Shown: positions 16,381 to 25,734, counted from the stretch's first letter. The stretch is 38,163 nucleotides of DNA from Nostoc sp. TH1S01 (GCA_018993265.1 JAGKSW010000149.1:1-38163); one strand, 5' to 3'. Notes: generated from the letters alone by a model not told the origin. Program-made: numbers and translations.

Positions 16381-16554
16381 ATGTTTGGACTTGGATGGCC
16401 AGAAGTGGGTGTAATTGCCATAGTCGCACTGCTGATTTTTGGCCCGAAAAAAATTCCCGAACTGGGAAATGCACTGGGCAAGACTTTACGAGGTTTTAAA
16501 GAAGAATTGAATAATACCAATGATGAAACGACTTCGGAAAAAGAACCGGAATAG
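16381..16554 (+). CDS. tatA: Twin-arginine translocase subunit TatA/TatE
   Basis: A pore-forming or assembly subunit of the Tat system, which moves folded proteins across the thylakoid and plasma membranes. The 57 residues show MFGLGWPEVGVIAIVALLIF as the single membrane helix, the hinge FGPKKIPELG, the amphipathic helix ALGKTLRGFKEEL, and an acidic tail ending EKEPE. A longer frame opens upstream, but the ATG at 16381 is preceded by GGGAGG (16367-16372) at good spacing and gives the family's usual N-terminus. A clear terminator follows. Confidence 0.95.
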   Translation: MFGLGWPEVGVIAIVALLIFGPKKIPELGNALGKTLRGFKEELNNTNDETTSEKEPE

Positions 16555-16581
16555 TCCATAGTTAATGGTCATTACAAATAT

Positions 16582-16607
16582 AAAGGCGCGAAGTTTTCGC
16601 GCCTTTT
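16582..16607 (+). terminator. Intrinsic terminator after tatA
   Basis: AAAGGCGCGAA pairs with TTCGCGCCTTTT across a 3-base loop, 27 bases after the tatA stop. The GC-rich stem and T-run are typical of a Rho-independent terminator. Confidence 0.8.
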
Positions 16608-16722
16608 CTAATGAAAAATGGTAATTGTATTTACAGCAAATTACAGGTGAGTGAGGCACTAATTTTCAGAAAAAAGCCATCTATTCAAATACTTTTAACC
16701 TATTGCTGTTCCCTGTTCCCTG

Positions 16723-19434
16723 CTATAACAGCGTGTTGATCACCGAGGAAGATGACACCCCATTTTGATTTTGGCTTTCTGTAGCGGTTGTGGGAGTGTT
16801 TTGTAGAGGTACTTCTTCCTTAACTAGACCACGTAATTTGATCAACTTAATCGCGCGGCTGACGCTCTCTGGCAAGATGACCACTAGGCCGTTTTCTGGA
16901 GCCATATCCAAACCTTTGTTAATAGCTTGGGTTTCGTCCATAACGACTTCACAACGGGCATCGGGTTTAACTTGTGTAATCCCCTTCATAATCAATTGCG
17001 AAGCTGATCCCCGTGGTCTACCGCGTGTGTCATCATCTTCTTTGACAATGATGTAGTCGAAAATATCGGCGGCTAGTTTACCTAAAGTCACAAAGTCTTC
17101 GTCGCGGCGATCGCCAGGGCCACCAACGACACCAATTCGCTGTCCAGTATTCCAGTTACGCACAAATGCACCGACAGCTTCGTAACTGGCTGGGTTGTGA
17201 GCATAATCTACTAAGGCGTGGAATGTTCCTAGATTAAATAGGTTCATTCTTCCAGGCGTTTGACTGACAGATGCACGGAATGTCTTTAACCCAGCGCGAA
17301 TTTGTTCAATGGTGACGTTCTGCACAAAGGCTGCCAAGCTGGCTGCTAAGGCGTTGGCGATCATAAACGGTGCGCGTCCACCCATTGTCAATGGGATTTG
17401 TTCGGCTCTTTCGATGCGGTGTGTCCAATCGCCTTTGACAATTGACAGATAACCGTTTTCGTAGACTGCGGCTACTCCTCCCTTTTGGATATGCTGACGC
17501 ACTAATTCCGAGTCGGGGTTCATGGTGAAGTAGGCAATATTCGCCTTGGTTTTTTCTGCCATTGCAGCCACACGGCGATCGTCTGCATTGAGTACGGCAT
17601 AGCCATCAGGATATACGGCTTCGGCAACTACGCTCTTGAGGTTGGCTAATTGATCGATGGTATCAATATCGCCAATTCCCAAATGATCAGCAGCAACATT
17701 CAACACCACACCAACGTTTGCCGCTTCAAACCCTAAACCAGAACGTAAAATCCCACCGCGGGCGCTTTCTAATACAGCTACTTCTACAGTTGGGTCTTGC
17801 AGAATCAGGTGGGCGCTTTGAGGGCCTGTGTTATCGCCTGCTTCTACTAAGTAATCTCCGATATAAGTTCCATCTGTAGTTGTATAACCTACTACCTTAT
17901 CTGTTTGCTTATAAATATGTGCCAGCAGTCGGGTAGTGGTTGTTTTCCCATTTGTACCTGTGATGCTGAGGACGGGAATACGGCTAGACTGTTCGTTGGG
18001 AAACAGCATATCCATCACCGCACCAGCAACGTTGCGGGGAATGCCCACACTGGGAGCAACGTGCATCCGAAAACCAGGAGCGGCGTTGACTTCCACAATG
18101 ACCCCATCAACTTCGCGCAAGGGGCGGCTAATATCTGTGGTGACGATATCTAAACCCGCAACATCTAAACCTATAGTCTTCACAACCCTTTGAGCAATCC
18201 AAATGTTCTCTGGGTGGATTTCGTCAGTTCTGTCTACAGCAATGCCACCTGTACTGAGGTTAGCGGTTGCCCGCAGGTAACAAATTGTTCCCTTGGGTAA
18301 TACACTGTTGAGAGTGTAACCTTGCCTTTCTAGCAGTTGGTAGCTAGTGCGGTCAAGTTCAATCTTGGTGAGAACCTTGTCGTGTCCTTCACCACGATTG
18401 GGGTCTTTGTTGGTTTCTTCAATTAATTCAGCGATCGTGGATCTACCATCACCAACGACATGAGCAGGTACACGTTCAGCTACGGCCACTACTTTGCCAT
18501 CTACCACAAGTACCCGATGATCGCGCCCAACGTAATACCGCTCAACAATTATTGACCGGGAAACTTGTCTAGCTGCTTCATAAGCTGCTTCTGCTTCTTC
18601 CCAATTTCTAATATCAATGGTGATGCCGCGTCCATGATTTCCGTCTAGTGGCTTAATCACGATGGGATAGCCACCAACGTATTCAATCGCTTCTTCCAAA
18701 TCATCCAAAAAGTTAATGACAGTACCCCTAGGTACAGGTACACCAGCTGCTGCTAAAATGCGTTTTGTCGCTTCTTTATCACAAGCTAGTTCCACTCCCA
18801 GGATGCCAGTTTTATCCGTCATGGTTGCTTGCATCCGCTTTTGATTTACGCCGTAGCCCAGCTGAATCAAAAAGCGTGCGCCCAGTTGCATCCAGGGAAT
18901 GCCTCTTTTTTCTGCTTCTTTAACAATCGCTTCTGTAGAGGGGCCTAAAGAAGCATCACGCCAGAAGTCTTTCAGGTCTTGGATATCTTGTTCTAGTTCT
19001 GCCTTGGGATAGCGGCCGCGATCAACAATGCTTTGGCACAGCCTAACTGCGGCTCTGCCGGCATAGCGTCCTGCTTCCTCGTTCAGGTATTCTATGACTA
19101 CCTGATAAACTCCGGGGGTTGATGTTTCGCGGGTGCGGCCGAAGCCGACGTGCATTCCAGCTAGTTCTTGGAGTTCTAAGGCTACGTGTTCCACAATGTG
19201 GCCCATCATAGTACCTTCTCGTACCCGCATTAGAAAACCACCATGACAGCCAGGCGAACAATAATGACCCTCCAGACTTGGCAGCGCCTCAACTAATCCT
19301 TCATAAAATCCAGGGATTTCATTTGAGGGCGTCTCGGCAAGGTTCTCTAAATCGAGGCGCATGACGATCAGTTTGTGGCGTCGAATGCTCCAGTAGTTTG
19401 GGCCGCGTAAGGTCTGGATCTTGAGGATTCTCAT
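16723..19434 (-). CDS. cphA: Cyanophycin synthetase
   Basis: Polymerises aspartate and arginine into cyanophycin (multi-L-arginyl-poly-L-aspartate), the nitrogen store of cyanobacterial granules, using ATP for both additions. 903 residues from the ATG at 19434. Order: an N-terminal domain (1-165), an ATP-grasp domain (about 210-480, with VIKPLDGNHGRGITIDI at 259-275 and VEVNAAPGFRMH), and a Mur-ligase-like domain (about 485-880) with P-loop ITGTNGKTTTT (491-501) and GGPGDRRDED. A TTG 10 codons upstream is possible, but MRILKIQTLRGPNYWS is the usual opening. It lies 170 bp downstream of cphB on the same strand, forming the classical cphBA pair. Confidence 0.97.
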   Translation of the reverse strand: MRILKIQTLRGPNYWSIRRHKLIVMRLDLENLAETPSNEIPGFYEGLVEALPSLEGHYCSPGCHGGFLMRVREGTMMGHIVEHVALELQELAGMHVGFGRTRETSTPGVYQVVIEYLNEEAGRYAGRAAVRLCQSIVDRGRYPKAELEQDIQDLKDFWRDASLGPSTEAIVKEAEKRGIPWMQLGARFLIQLGYGVNQKRMQATMTDKTGILGVELACDKEATKRILAAAGVPVPRGTVINFLDDLEEAIEYVGGYPIVIKPLDGNHGRGITIDIRNWEEAEAAYEAARQVSRSIIVERYYVGRDHRVLVVDGKVVAVAERVPAHVVGDGRSTIAELIEETNKDPNRGEGHDKVLTKIELDRTSYQLLERQGYTLNSVLPKGTICYLRATANLSTGGIAVDRTDEIHPENIWIAQRVVKTIGLDVAGLDIVTTDISRPLREVDGVIVEVNAAPGFRMHVAPSVGIPRNVAGAVMDMLFPNEQSSRIPVLSITGTNGKTTTTRLLAHIYKQTDKVVGYTTTDGTYIGDYLVEAGDNTGPQSAHLILQDPTVEVAVLESARGGILRSGLGFEAANVGVVLNVAADHLGIGDIDTIDQLANLKSVVAEAVYPDGYAVLNADDRRVAAMAEKTKANIAYFTMNPDSELVRQHIQKGGVAAVYENGYLSIVKGDWTHRIERAEQIPLTMGGRAPFMIANALAASLAAFVQNVTIEQIRAGLKTFRASVSQTPGRMNLFNLGTFHALVDYAHNPASYEAVGAFVRNWNTGQRIGVVGGPGDRRDEDFVTLGKLAADIFDYIIVKEDDDTRGRPRGSASQLIMKGITQVKPDARCEVVMDETQAINKGLDMAPENGLVVILPESVSRAIKLIKLRGLVKEEVPLQNTPTTATESQNQNGVSSSSVINTLL

Positions 19435-19494
19435 GGGAATAGGTAGATGGAGATTCGGAACCAAAATTCTAGTTTCATACTGGATTTGATCGCT

Positions 19495-19517
19495 AAACTG
19501 TTCACAGTAAACAGTTT
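19495..19517. promoter_or_regulatory. Hairpin in the cphB-cphA spacer
   Basis: AAACTGTT (19495-19502) pairs with AACAGTTT (19510-19517), followed on the plus strand by further Ts. It sits in the 170-bp gap between cphB and cphA, where it could attenuate read-through or mark a processing site. On the coding (minus) strand no T-run follows. Confidence 0.3.
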
Positions 19518-19604
19518 TTTCTGTTTACATGGTATGCCGTTAATTTTTTCTACCACTAGAAATACACGCGATCAACTCAGTGTAACCTCGGATACTCTAT
19601 TCCG

Positions 19605-20468
19605 TCAGCTGGAGATCCGGTGTACCGCTGGCAATACAGTCCTTTGGTACAAGTGGAAGCGATCGCCATAGCTGAGGATATGCAGACGTAAGTTATGCAA
19701 TGTCAATGGTTCATTCGCACCAACGTGGGGTTCATTGGTGTGGGTAAGTTCAGTGGGATCAACAATGGTGACACTGCCTTTGCCCATAACTTGTAACCAA
19801 CCATCACGTTCAAATACAGCACAGGTATCTTCATCGATACCAATTCCCAGTCGGTCTGGATGAGAGGCGATCGCGCTAATCAGGCGACCCATACGATTGC
19901 GGTTGTGAAAGTGTTGATCAACAATTACTTCTGGGATAAATCCCAAACCTGTTGCCATATCAACTAAGGAGCGATTGGGTGTTTCGCCACTACCACCACC
20001 AGCAATCATGTGATGCCCCATTACAGCTGCACCAGCACTAGTGCCTGCTAAGGTTAACTGTCCCCCTCTCACCCGCTGACGGATAATTTCCATCGCTGGT
20101 GTATCTGCCAATACGCCACAAAGGCGCAATTGGTCTCCTCCTGTCAGAAATACCCCGCTACACGCCTCTAGAGATGCCTTTACCTGGGAGGATTCACATT
20201 GTTCCCGCTCACGAATATCTAAAATTTCAACTTTTTCAGCACCCATCTCCTCAAAAATGCGAATGTACCGACCACCGATAATAGCGGGTTCGCGGGAGGC
20301 TGATGGAACAATTGTAATATAAGCCTTACTAGCACCAGCACGGCCGAAAAAAGTTCTTAGGATTTCGCGCCCATGAACTTTATCTTCAGCGCCTCCGATG
20401 ACCATAACAGCGGTTTTAGTTGCTTGGGGTGTCCTCATTTCCAGCGATTTAGCTTTTAATTGCTGCAT
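19605..20468 (-). CDS. cphB: Cyanophycinase
   Basis: A cytoplasmic serine-type peptidase (S51) that cuts cyanophycin to beta-Asp-Arg dipeptides. The 287 residues start at the ATG at 20468, preceded by AGGAG with good spacing. The frame stays open for 43 more codons upstream, but that stretch is repeat DNA. The nucleophile is Ser144 in AGTSAGAAVM (141-150); VFLTGGDQLRL (106-116) and VDQHFHNRNRMGRLI (183 on) match the family's active-site segments. A GIDEDTCAVFERDG segment follows. It precedes cphA on the same strand, and the two likely share a promoter upstream of 20468. Confidence 0.96.
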   Translation of the reverse strand: MQQLKAKSLEMRTPQATKTAVMVIGGAEDKVHGREILRTFFGRAGASKAYITIVPSASREPAIIGGRYIRIFEEMGAEKVEILDIREREQCESSQVKASLEACSGVFLTGGDQLRLCGVLADTPAMEIIRQRVRGGQLTLAGTSAGAAVMGHHMIAGGGSGETPNRSLVDMATGLGFIPEVIVDQHFHNRNRMGRLISAIASHPDRLGIGIDEDTCAVFERDGWLQVMGKGSVTIVDPTELTHTNEPHVGANEPLTLHNLRLHILSYGDRFHLYQRTVLPAVHRISS

Positions 20469-20514
20469 TTTGTTTCTCCTGTCAACAACTTCAGGAGCCA
20501 TTGCTTTGGACGGG

Positions 20515-20590
20515 TTTCCAAGGCACTCCGTTGGGCGGCTTTGCCGACTTGAAGGAAGTGCCGCCGGCTTATGGCGAATGGCGTGTGAAT
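20515..20590. repeat. Palindromic extragenic repeat upstream of cphB
   Basis: GGCACT (20522-20527) and AGTGCC (20557-20562) bracket a GGGCGGCTTTGCCGACTTGA segment, then CGCCGGCTTATGGCG. It is GC-rich against AT-rich surroundings and resembles palindromic repeats I recall as common in Nostoc. It sits in the 5' leader of cphB and keeps an artificial reading frame open. Confidence 0.45.
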
Positions 20591-20597
20591 TTAACAA

Positions 20598-21122
20598 GGT
20601 TTTAGTATCCTAATGCTTTGGGCATTTTGCTTTCTGAAGAGGACACTTTTTGGAAGTTGCAAGGGGCAATTTCTGCCAACTTGGCTTCTTGCTTGAGGCA
20701 CATGAAGTTTTGTTTTTCATGTGTCTATTGCCTTTCCTCAAAGCCAGCGCCTTGTTGTTTCCCTGTCCACAGTTCCAGACTGGCAGAATATTGTTTGGTA
20801 GCTAGGGTTCCTTGGAGAATTGGGGAACTAAGTTTCCTTGCTGGGATTAGGGGTGAGCAGGTCTTAAGAGGCTGTTTTTGGGTCTGGCTCAATGCATCCT
20901 GGAAGTTGTTAACTTTGGTCAGATTATTAATTTAAATGTAGTTGTGACAATATTTAAACATAAATTAAGTAATTAGAAAAACTTTGGTTGCCACTAAAAA
21001 TCAATAGTTCTAGTACTTTTAGATACTATTGATTAAGCTTATCTGTAGTTGTAACCTACATTTGCTTCTTGTGTTTACTAGACATTCAATTTTAAGATTA
21101 GTGTTCTCGAATACGAATTACT
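20598..21122. other. Gene-free region between cphB and trmD
   Basis: About 525 bp holding the divergent promoters of cphBA and trmD-ispF. The left half has a 105-codon plus-strand frame that is Cys/Trp-rich and unlike a real protein. The right half is AT-rich and contains two palindromes, listed separately. No RNA gene is recognised. Confidence 0.5.
21001..21060. promoter_or_regulatory. Two palindromes upstream of trmD, possible regulator sites
   Basis: TCAATAGT (21001-21008) pairs with ACTATTGA (21025-21032). TGTAG-N7-CTACA (21044-21060) is a perfect palindrome that looks like an NtcA site (GTA-N8-TAC) with one extra central base. They could serve trmD, or cphB about 580 bp away. The NtcA reading is weak because of the N9 spacing. 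Confidence 0.25.
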
Positions 21123-21869
21123 GTGCGCTTTGATATAGTTACGCTTTTTCCTGATTGTTTTACCTCAGTTCTTAGTTCTGGGCTGTTGGGTAAAGCTTTA
21201 GCCAAACAAATTGCCCAAGTGAATTTAGTAAATCCTAGAGACTTTACCAATGACAAACACCGCAAGGTAGATGATGAACCCTACGGGGGAGGCGTGGGGA
21301 TGCTGATGAAGCCAGAACCAATATTTGGTGCGGTGGAGTCGCTACCATGTTTACCTCGCCGAGAGATTATTTTGATGAGTCCGCAAGGTCAAACAATTGA
21401 CCAACCTCTGTTGCGGGAGTTGGCGACTAATTACGACCAACTAGTGGTTATTTGTGGACATTATGAAGGGGTAGATGAGCGAGTGCAAAATTTAGTGACG
21501 CGGGAAGTGTCTTTAGGAGATTTTATTCTCACAGGTGGCGAAATTCCGGCAATGGCTTTAATTAATGGGGTGGTGCGCCTTTTACCAGGAACTGTGGGTA
21601 AGGTAGAGTCCCTAAAATCGGAAAGTTTTGAAGAAGGATTGCTAGATTATCCCCAGTATACTCGTCCTGCGAATTTTCGTGGTTGGAAAGTTCCAGAGGT
21701 ATTACTTTCTGGGAATCACGCTGCCATTGCGCGTTGGCGTTATGAACAACAAATTAAACGCACAGGCGATCGCCGCCCCGATTTACTGGAACAATGGCTA
21801 CAGGAGAAGGCGCAGGGGGAAGAAGCTAGGGGTTTGATAAATGACCAAGGACAAATGACAAATGACTAA
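21123..21869 (+). CDS. trmD: tRNA (guanine-N1)-methyltransferase
   Basis: Methylates G37 next to the anticodon in a tRNA subset using SAM, preventing frameshifts. The 248 residues carry the SPOUT/TrmD knot: [13 protein letters not shown] start, [18 protein letters not shown] (52-69), [27 protein letters not shown], and [11 protein letters not shown]. The start is GTG at 21123. The last dozen codons ([12 protein letters not shown]) are encoded by a short STRR (ACAAATG units), so the tail is repeat-derived. It overlaps ispF by 8 bases and is probably co-translated. Confidence 0.96.
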   Translation: MRFDIVTLFPDCFTSVLSSGLLGKALAKQIAQVNLVNPRDFTNDKHRKVDDEPYGGGVGMLMKPEPIFGAVESLPCLPRREIILMSPQGQTIDQPLLRELATNYDQLVVICGHYEGVDERVQNLVTREVSLGDFILTGGEIPAMALINGVVRLLPGTVGKVESLKSESFEEGLLDYPQYTRPANFRGWKVPEVLLSGNHAAIARWRYEQQIKRTGDRRPDLLEQWLQEKAQGEEARGLINDQGQMTND

Positions 21870-22347
21870 CATCAGAATTGGTAACGGCTACGATATTCAC
21901 AGATTGGTGAGCGATCGCGCTTTAATTTTAGGGGGCATTCAAATTCCCCACGAACTAGGCTTACTAGGACACAGTGACGCTGATGTCTTAACCCACGCCA
22001 TTATGGATGCTATGTTAGGGGCTTTATCCTTGGGTGATATTGGGCATTACTTTCCCCCCAGTGATCCCCAATGGGCGGGCGCAGATAGTCTGATACTTTT
22101 AACTCAAGTACATCAGCTAATTAAAGAGCAAGGTTGGCAGATAGGTAACATAGATTCAGTAGTAGTTGCTGAACGCCCAAAATTAAAACCGCATATTTCC
22201 CTGATGCGAGATAAACTAGCCACTGTTTTAGAACTGCAACCCAATCAAATTGGCATCAAAGCTACCACTAACGAAAAACTCGGCCCAGTAGGAAGAGAAG
22301 AAGGTATTTGTGCTTATGCTGTAGTCTTACTCTTAGCTGCTAATTAA
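21862..22347 (+). CDS. ispF: 2-C-methyl-D-erythritol 2,4-cyclodiphosphate synthase
   Basis: A MEP-pathway enzyme making MEcPP from CDP-ME-2-phosphate, for isoprenoids including carotenoids, phytol and quinones. The 161 residues show metal ligands in GYDIHRL (near residue 10) and [20 protein letters not shown] (35 on), then [11 protein letters not shown], and the C-terminal [23 protein letters not shown]. This is the usual length. ATG start inside the end of trmD, and within the same repeat block. Confidence 0.97.
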   Translation: MTNIRIGNGYDIHRLVSDRALILGGIQIPHELGLLGHSDADVLTHAIMDAMLGALSLGDIGHYFPPSDPQWAGADSLILLTQVHQLIKEQGWQIGNIDSVVVAERPKLKPHISLMRDKLATVLELQPNQIGIKATTNEKLGPVGREEGICAYAVVLLLAAN

Positions 22348-22428
22348 TTTAGCATTTGAGGATGGCGACTATAGAAGTAAACCAGATATTATTCAGTGCA
22401 ACAGTAAATCTTCTTGCATTTCAAAGCT

Positions 22429-24213
22429 ATGCAAACTTTTAATCATAACTTGTCTAAAATTAAAAGCTATTGGATACTGATAATTTTATCGGCATTTACA
22501 GCAATGACTGTTGCAGCTTGTAACCCTAGCAACTTTAAAAGTTCGGCTGCACAAATACCCCAAGTAGTCAGTAGTATTCTCAGTGATCCCAAAACATTTA
22601 ATTTTCCTTTGAGTCAAGAGTTTCCTAATATTTTTGGGTTGACTTATGAAGGCTTGGTTGACCAAAATCCTATCACGGGAAAAGTTGAACCAAGATTAGC
22701 CGAATCTTGGCAAATTTCGGAAGATAAATTGAAATTTACTTTTACTCTGCGTCAAGATTTGAAATGGTCTGATGGTCAGCCACTTACAGCCGATGATGTT
22801 GTATTTACATACAATGATATATATTTTAATGAAGCAATTCCTACAGATGTTAGAGATGCTTTCCGAATTGGCGTGAGTCGAAAACTACCTACTATCCGCA
22901 AAATAGATGAACGCCGGGTGGAATTTACTTTACCAGAACCGTTTAGACCTTTTCTGTTAAATACAGGTACTCCTATCTTACCTGCTAACGCTTTACAAAA
23001 ATATGTGCGACAAAAGGACAGTGAAGGAAAACCAGTATTTTTGGCGAAGTGGGGTGTTGATACTCCGCCTGAAGAAATAATTGTGAATGGCCCTTTCAAG
23101 TTAGAGCGATATGATACTAGCCAGCGTGTTGTATTTCGTCGCAATCCCTATTATTGGCGTAAAGATACTCAAGGAAAAGCACAACCTTATATTGAACGTT
23201 TAGTTTGGCAAATTGTCGAAAATACAGATACGGCTTTGCTGCAATTTCGTTCTGGCGGCTTAGATACTATAGGTATCTCCCCTGATTACTTTTCTCTACT
23301 CAAGGTGCAAGAAAAACAGGGGAACTTCACGATTTATGGTAATGAGCCTTCAACTGGTACTAGCTTTGTGTTTTTTAATTTAAATAAAGGTAAAAGAAAC
23401 GGTAAACCACTGGTAGACCCAATAAAATCACGTTGGTTTAATACATTAGAGTTTAGGCAAGCGGTTGCCTATGCTATTGACCGCCAAACAATGATTAATA
23501 ATACTTTTCGCGGATTGGGAAAACCACAAAACTCACCAGTTACAGTCCAGAGTCCTTATTATCTTTCACCGGAAGAAGGGCTTAAAACTTACAATTACAA
23601 TCCCGAAAAAGCTAAACAATTACTCATTAAAGCTGGATTTAAATATAATCAACAAGGTCAATTATTAGATTCTGAAGGTAATCGTGTTCGCTTCACCTTG
23701 CTCACGAATTCTGGTAATAAAATCCGGGAAGCAATGGGGGCGCAAATTAAACGAGATTTGGCTAAAATCGGGATGCAAGTAGATTTTACGCCGATCGCCT
23801 GGAATACTTATACAGATAAACTCTCTAATACCCTAGACTGGGAAGCTTCTTTACTCGGTTTGACAGGCGGTTTAGAGCCAAATGATGGGGCTAATGTCTG
23901 GTCTCCTGAAGGTGGGCTGCACATGTTTAACCAAAAACCCCAACCAGGACAAAAACCGATTGAAGGCTGGGAAGCATCTCCTTGGGAATTAGAAATTGGC
24001 AAACTTTACATCCAAGCTACTCAAGAATTTGATGAGGCCAAAGTTAAACAGATTTATAGTAAAACTCAACAAATTACCCAGGAAAACTTGCCTTTTATTT
24101 ATTTAGTCAACCCCTTAGCGATGACAGCAGTACGCAATCGCTTTGAAGGCATTAACTATTCTGCTTTGAGTGGCGCATTCTGGAATATTTACGAAATCAA
24201 AATTACAAAATAG
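22429..24213 (+). CDS. ABC transporter substrate-binding lipoprotein (peptide/SBP_bac_5 family)
   Basis: A periplasmic solute-binding protein of the oligopeptide/nickel type (family 5). 594 residues from the ATG at 22429; a TTG 5 codons upstream is less likely. The N-terminus is a lipoprotein signal: basic residues, a hydrophobic run SYWILIILSAFTAMTVAA, then Cys31. Family segments: LTYEGLVDQNPITGKVEPRL, WSDGQPLTADDVVFTYND and FRQAVAYAIDRQTMINNTF. No permease or ATPase gene is adjacent, so partners lie elsewhere. The ligand is unknown; peptides are likely from the family. Confidence 0.92.
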   Translation: MQTFNHNLSKIKSYWILIILSAFTAMTVAACNPSNFKSSAAQIPQVVSSILSDPKTFNFPLSQEFPNIFGLTYEGLVDQNPITGKVEPRLAESWQISEDKLKFTFTLRQDLKWSDGQPLTADDVVFTYNDIYFNEAIPTDVRDAFRIGVSRKLPTIRKIDERRVEFTLPEPFRPFLLNTGTPILPANALQKYVRQKDSEGKPVFLAKWGVDTPPEEIIVNGPFKLERYDTSQRVVFRRNPYYWRKDTQGKAQPYIERLVWQIVENTDTALLQFRSGGLDTIGISPDYFSLLKVQEKQGNFTIYGNEPSTGTSFVFFNLNKGKRNGKPLVDPIKSRWFNTLEFRQAVAYAIDRQTMINNTFRGLGKPQNSPVTVQSPYYLSPEEGLKTYNYNPEKAKQLLIKAGFKYNQQGQLLDSEGNRVRFTLLTNSGNKIREAMGAQIKRDLAKIGMQVDFTPIAWNTYTDKLSNTLDWEASLLGLTGGLEPNDGANVWSPEGGLHMFNQKPQPGQKPIEGWEASPWELEIGKLYIQATQEFDEAKVKQIYSKTQQITQENLPFIYLVNPLAMTAVRNRFEGINYSALSGAFWNIYEIKITK

Positions 24214-24236
24214 TCAAAGCTGAAAATGATCGTCTT

Positions 24237-24288
24237 GACTATGTACTATGGACTATGGACAAATGACCAATGACAAATGACAAATGAT
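24237..24288. repeat. STRR block (GGACAAATGACCAATGAC)
   Basis: ACTATGTACTATGGACTATG units and ACAAATG units lie upstream of larB and extend into its first codons (ATG-ACA-AAT-GAT), so the start codon itself is in the repeat. Confidence 0.6.
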
Positions 24289-25065
24289 CAGAATTTGCGA
24301 TCGCTCCTGGAAGCAGTTGCCAATGGTAAAGTTACCCCAGATATAGCCTTAAATTCTCTGAAAAACTTAGCCTATGAACCTGTAGGTGAGTTTGCCAAAA
24401 TCGATAACCATCGCGCCCTCAGAACTGGTTTCCCAGAAGTTATTTGGGGGCCTGGTAAAACTACTGAACAAATTGTCCGCATTATTGAGGTAATGCGCCA
24501 ACGTAACCCAGTGGTGATGGCTACTCGCATTGAACCATCGGTTTACTCAGTGCTGCAATCAAAAGTCCGGGGTTTGCAATATTATGAGTTAGCAAGAATT
24601 TGCGCCATTACTCCCGAAACTATCGAACCTCAGTTTCCGGGAGAAATTGGTATTCTCTCTGCTGGGACTGCGGACTTACCTGTAGCGGAAGAAGCCGCCG
24701 TCACAGCAGAACTTTCTGGTTTTCGCGTCCAACGTCTTTGGGATGTCGGGGTAGCTGGAATTCACCGCTTGCTGAGTAACCGTCATTTGATTGAGTCAGC
24801 ATCAGTATTAATTGTTGTTGCGGGGATGGAAGGGGCTTTACCCAGCGTGGTTGCAGGTTTAGCAGATTGTCCTGTGATTGCTGTACCTACTAGTATTGGC
24901 TATGGTGCAAGTTTTGGCGGTTTAGCACCTTTGCTGACAATGCTAAACTCTTGTGCTGCTGGTGTTGGTGTAGTGAATATTGATAACGGTTTTGGCGCAG
25001 CAGTATTGGCGGGTCAAATTTTGCGAACGGCGGCGAAGTTGAGTCAAAAAGGGGCTAGAGATTAG
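24277..25065 (+). CDS. larB: LarB-like pyridinium carboxylase/hydrolase (nickel-pincer cofactor synthesis)
   Basis: LarB carboxylates the nicotinate ring of NaAD and cleaves it, the first step to the nickel-pincer nucleotide of lactate racemase-type enzymes. The 262 residues contain the PurE-like C-terminal domain: IGILSAGTADLPVAEEAAVT (about 127-146), VVAGMEGALPSVVAGLADCP and PTSIGYGASFGGLAPLLTML. The N-terminal half (EVIWGPGKTTEQI) is the LarB-specific part. LarC and LarE genes are not in this window, so the biological role here is unproven. The start codon choice is complicated by the repeat. Confidence 0.9.
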   Translation: MTNDQNLRSLLEAVANGKVTPDIALNSLKNLAYEPVGEFAKIDNHRALRTGFPEVIWGPGKTTEQIVRIIEVMRQRNPVVMATRIEPSVYSVLQSKVRGLQYYELARICAITPETIEPQFPGEIGILSAGTADLPVAEEAAVTAELSGFRVQRLWDVGVAGIHRLLSNRHLIESASVLIVVAGMEGALPSVVAGLADCPVIAVPTSIGYGASFGGLAPLLTMLNSCAAGVGVVNIDNGFGAAVLAGQILRTAAKLSQKGARD

Positions 25066-25090
25066 GGGCTAGAGGCTAGAGAGTAGTATT
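25061..25090. repeat. STRR block (GGGGCTAGAG) after larB
   Basis: GGGCTAGAGATTAGGGGCTA units at the larB stop; inverse units (CCCCTAACCCCTAGCCTCTA) at 25214-25250 bracket the gap before the next minus-strand gene. Confidence 0.55.
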
Positions 25091-25239
25091 TTGTTCTATT
25101 TTGTTCTTGCCAGCTATTTATAGTAAGTGAGAAGTTACAGATTTATCTCTACACTCTTACGCCCAGTCCCACCTGTACAAAAATCTCACAAGTGAACATT
25201 CAAACCTATTTCTAACCCCTAACCCCTAGCCTCTAGTCT

Positions 25240-25482
25240 CTAGCCCCTATTTTCACTGTCCAACTCTGTCAGCTTAAGTTGCTGGATATTTTCTGCTGAC
25301 AGACCTGTTACTTTGATGACTACTTCATCAGCTACTCCTTCGCGTAGAAGATTAAGGGCTACAAGGCGAACACCTTCTTCAATACCCATAGCCCGACCTT
25401 CAGCCCGACCTTCATTCATGAGTGCTTGATAAGTTACTGACTCTTGCATAAGTTCTCTCCGCAGCCAAACACTGGACATCAC
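25240..25482 (-). pseudogene. C-terminal remnant of a DUF2887/Rpn-type nuclease gene
   Basis: 80 residues: VWLRRELMQESVTYQALMNE, a Gly/Arg/Glu-rich region (GRAEGRAMGIEEG) and a helix ending VVIKVTGLSAENIQQLKLTE. This matches the C-terminal tail of Rpn/DUF2887-type nucleases, compare EGREQGLEQGRDE and EQIAQQFNVAVESVEKY in the full copy at 33455. The catalytic PD-(D/E)XK part is absent, and the DNA upstream belongs to the next gene's leader. It may be a stump or a free-standing tail gene. Flanked by STRRs. Confidence 0.55.
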
Positions 25483-25527
25483 CTAGAACTAGAGGTTATG
25501 ACATAAAGGTCTTATTTGGGACTCGGT

Positions 25528-25734
25528 ATGCACTACCTCAACGATTTAACTTTTCAGCTATTTTGGCATTTGCCGATGAATATAATTGTATTGGCACAGC
25601 AAATTAGTGACCCAAATCTCATGGGTCAGGTGCAGAAAGCTTGGAATCACTTTATACAAACAGGTCAAGTCTGGGCTTTACTGGTTGGTTTGGTAATTGG
25701 TTGGCTATTTCGCAATCTTACCAGCTACGGTTGA
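25528..25734 (+). CDS. Small one- or two-helix membrane protein, unknown function
   Basis: 68 residues from the ATG at 25528 (a TTG four codons upstream is possible). A hydrophobic stretch LTFQLFWHLPMNIIVLAQQI is near the start, and a clear membrane helix VWALLVGLVIGWLFRNL is at the end. No family is recognised. It lies 63 bp upstream of argH on the same strand and may be co-transcribed. The coding call rests on composition. Confidence 0.5.
   Translation: MHYLNDLTFQLFWHLPMNIIVLAQQISDPNLMGQVQKAWNHFIQTGQVWALLVGLVIGWLFRNLTSYG

Noticed and set aside
20469-20597. Longer N-terminus for cyanophycinase
   Set aside because: The extra 43 codons are palindromic repeat DNA; the ATG at 20468 has an AGGAG ribosome site.
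20618-20935. 105-codon plus-strand frame upstream of trmD
   Set aside because: Cys- and Trp-rich with no domain pattern, in the promoter region.
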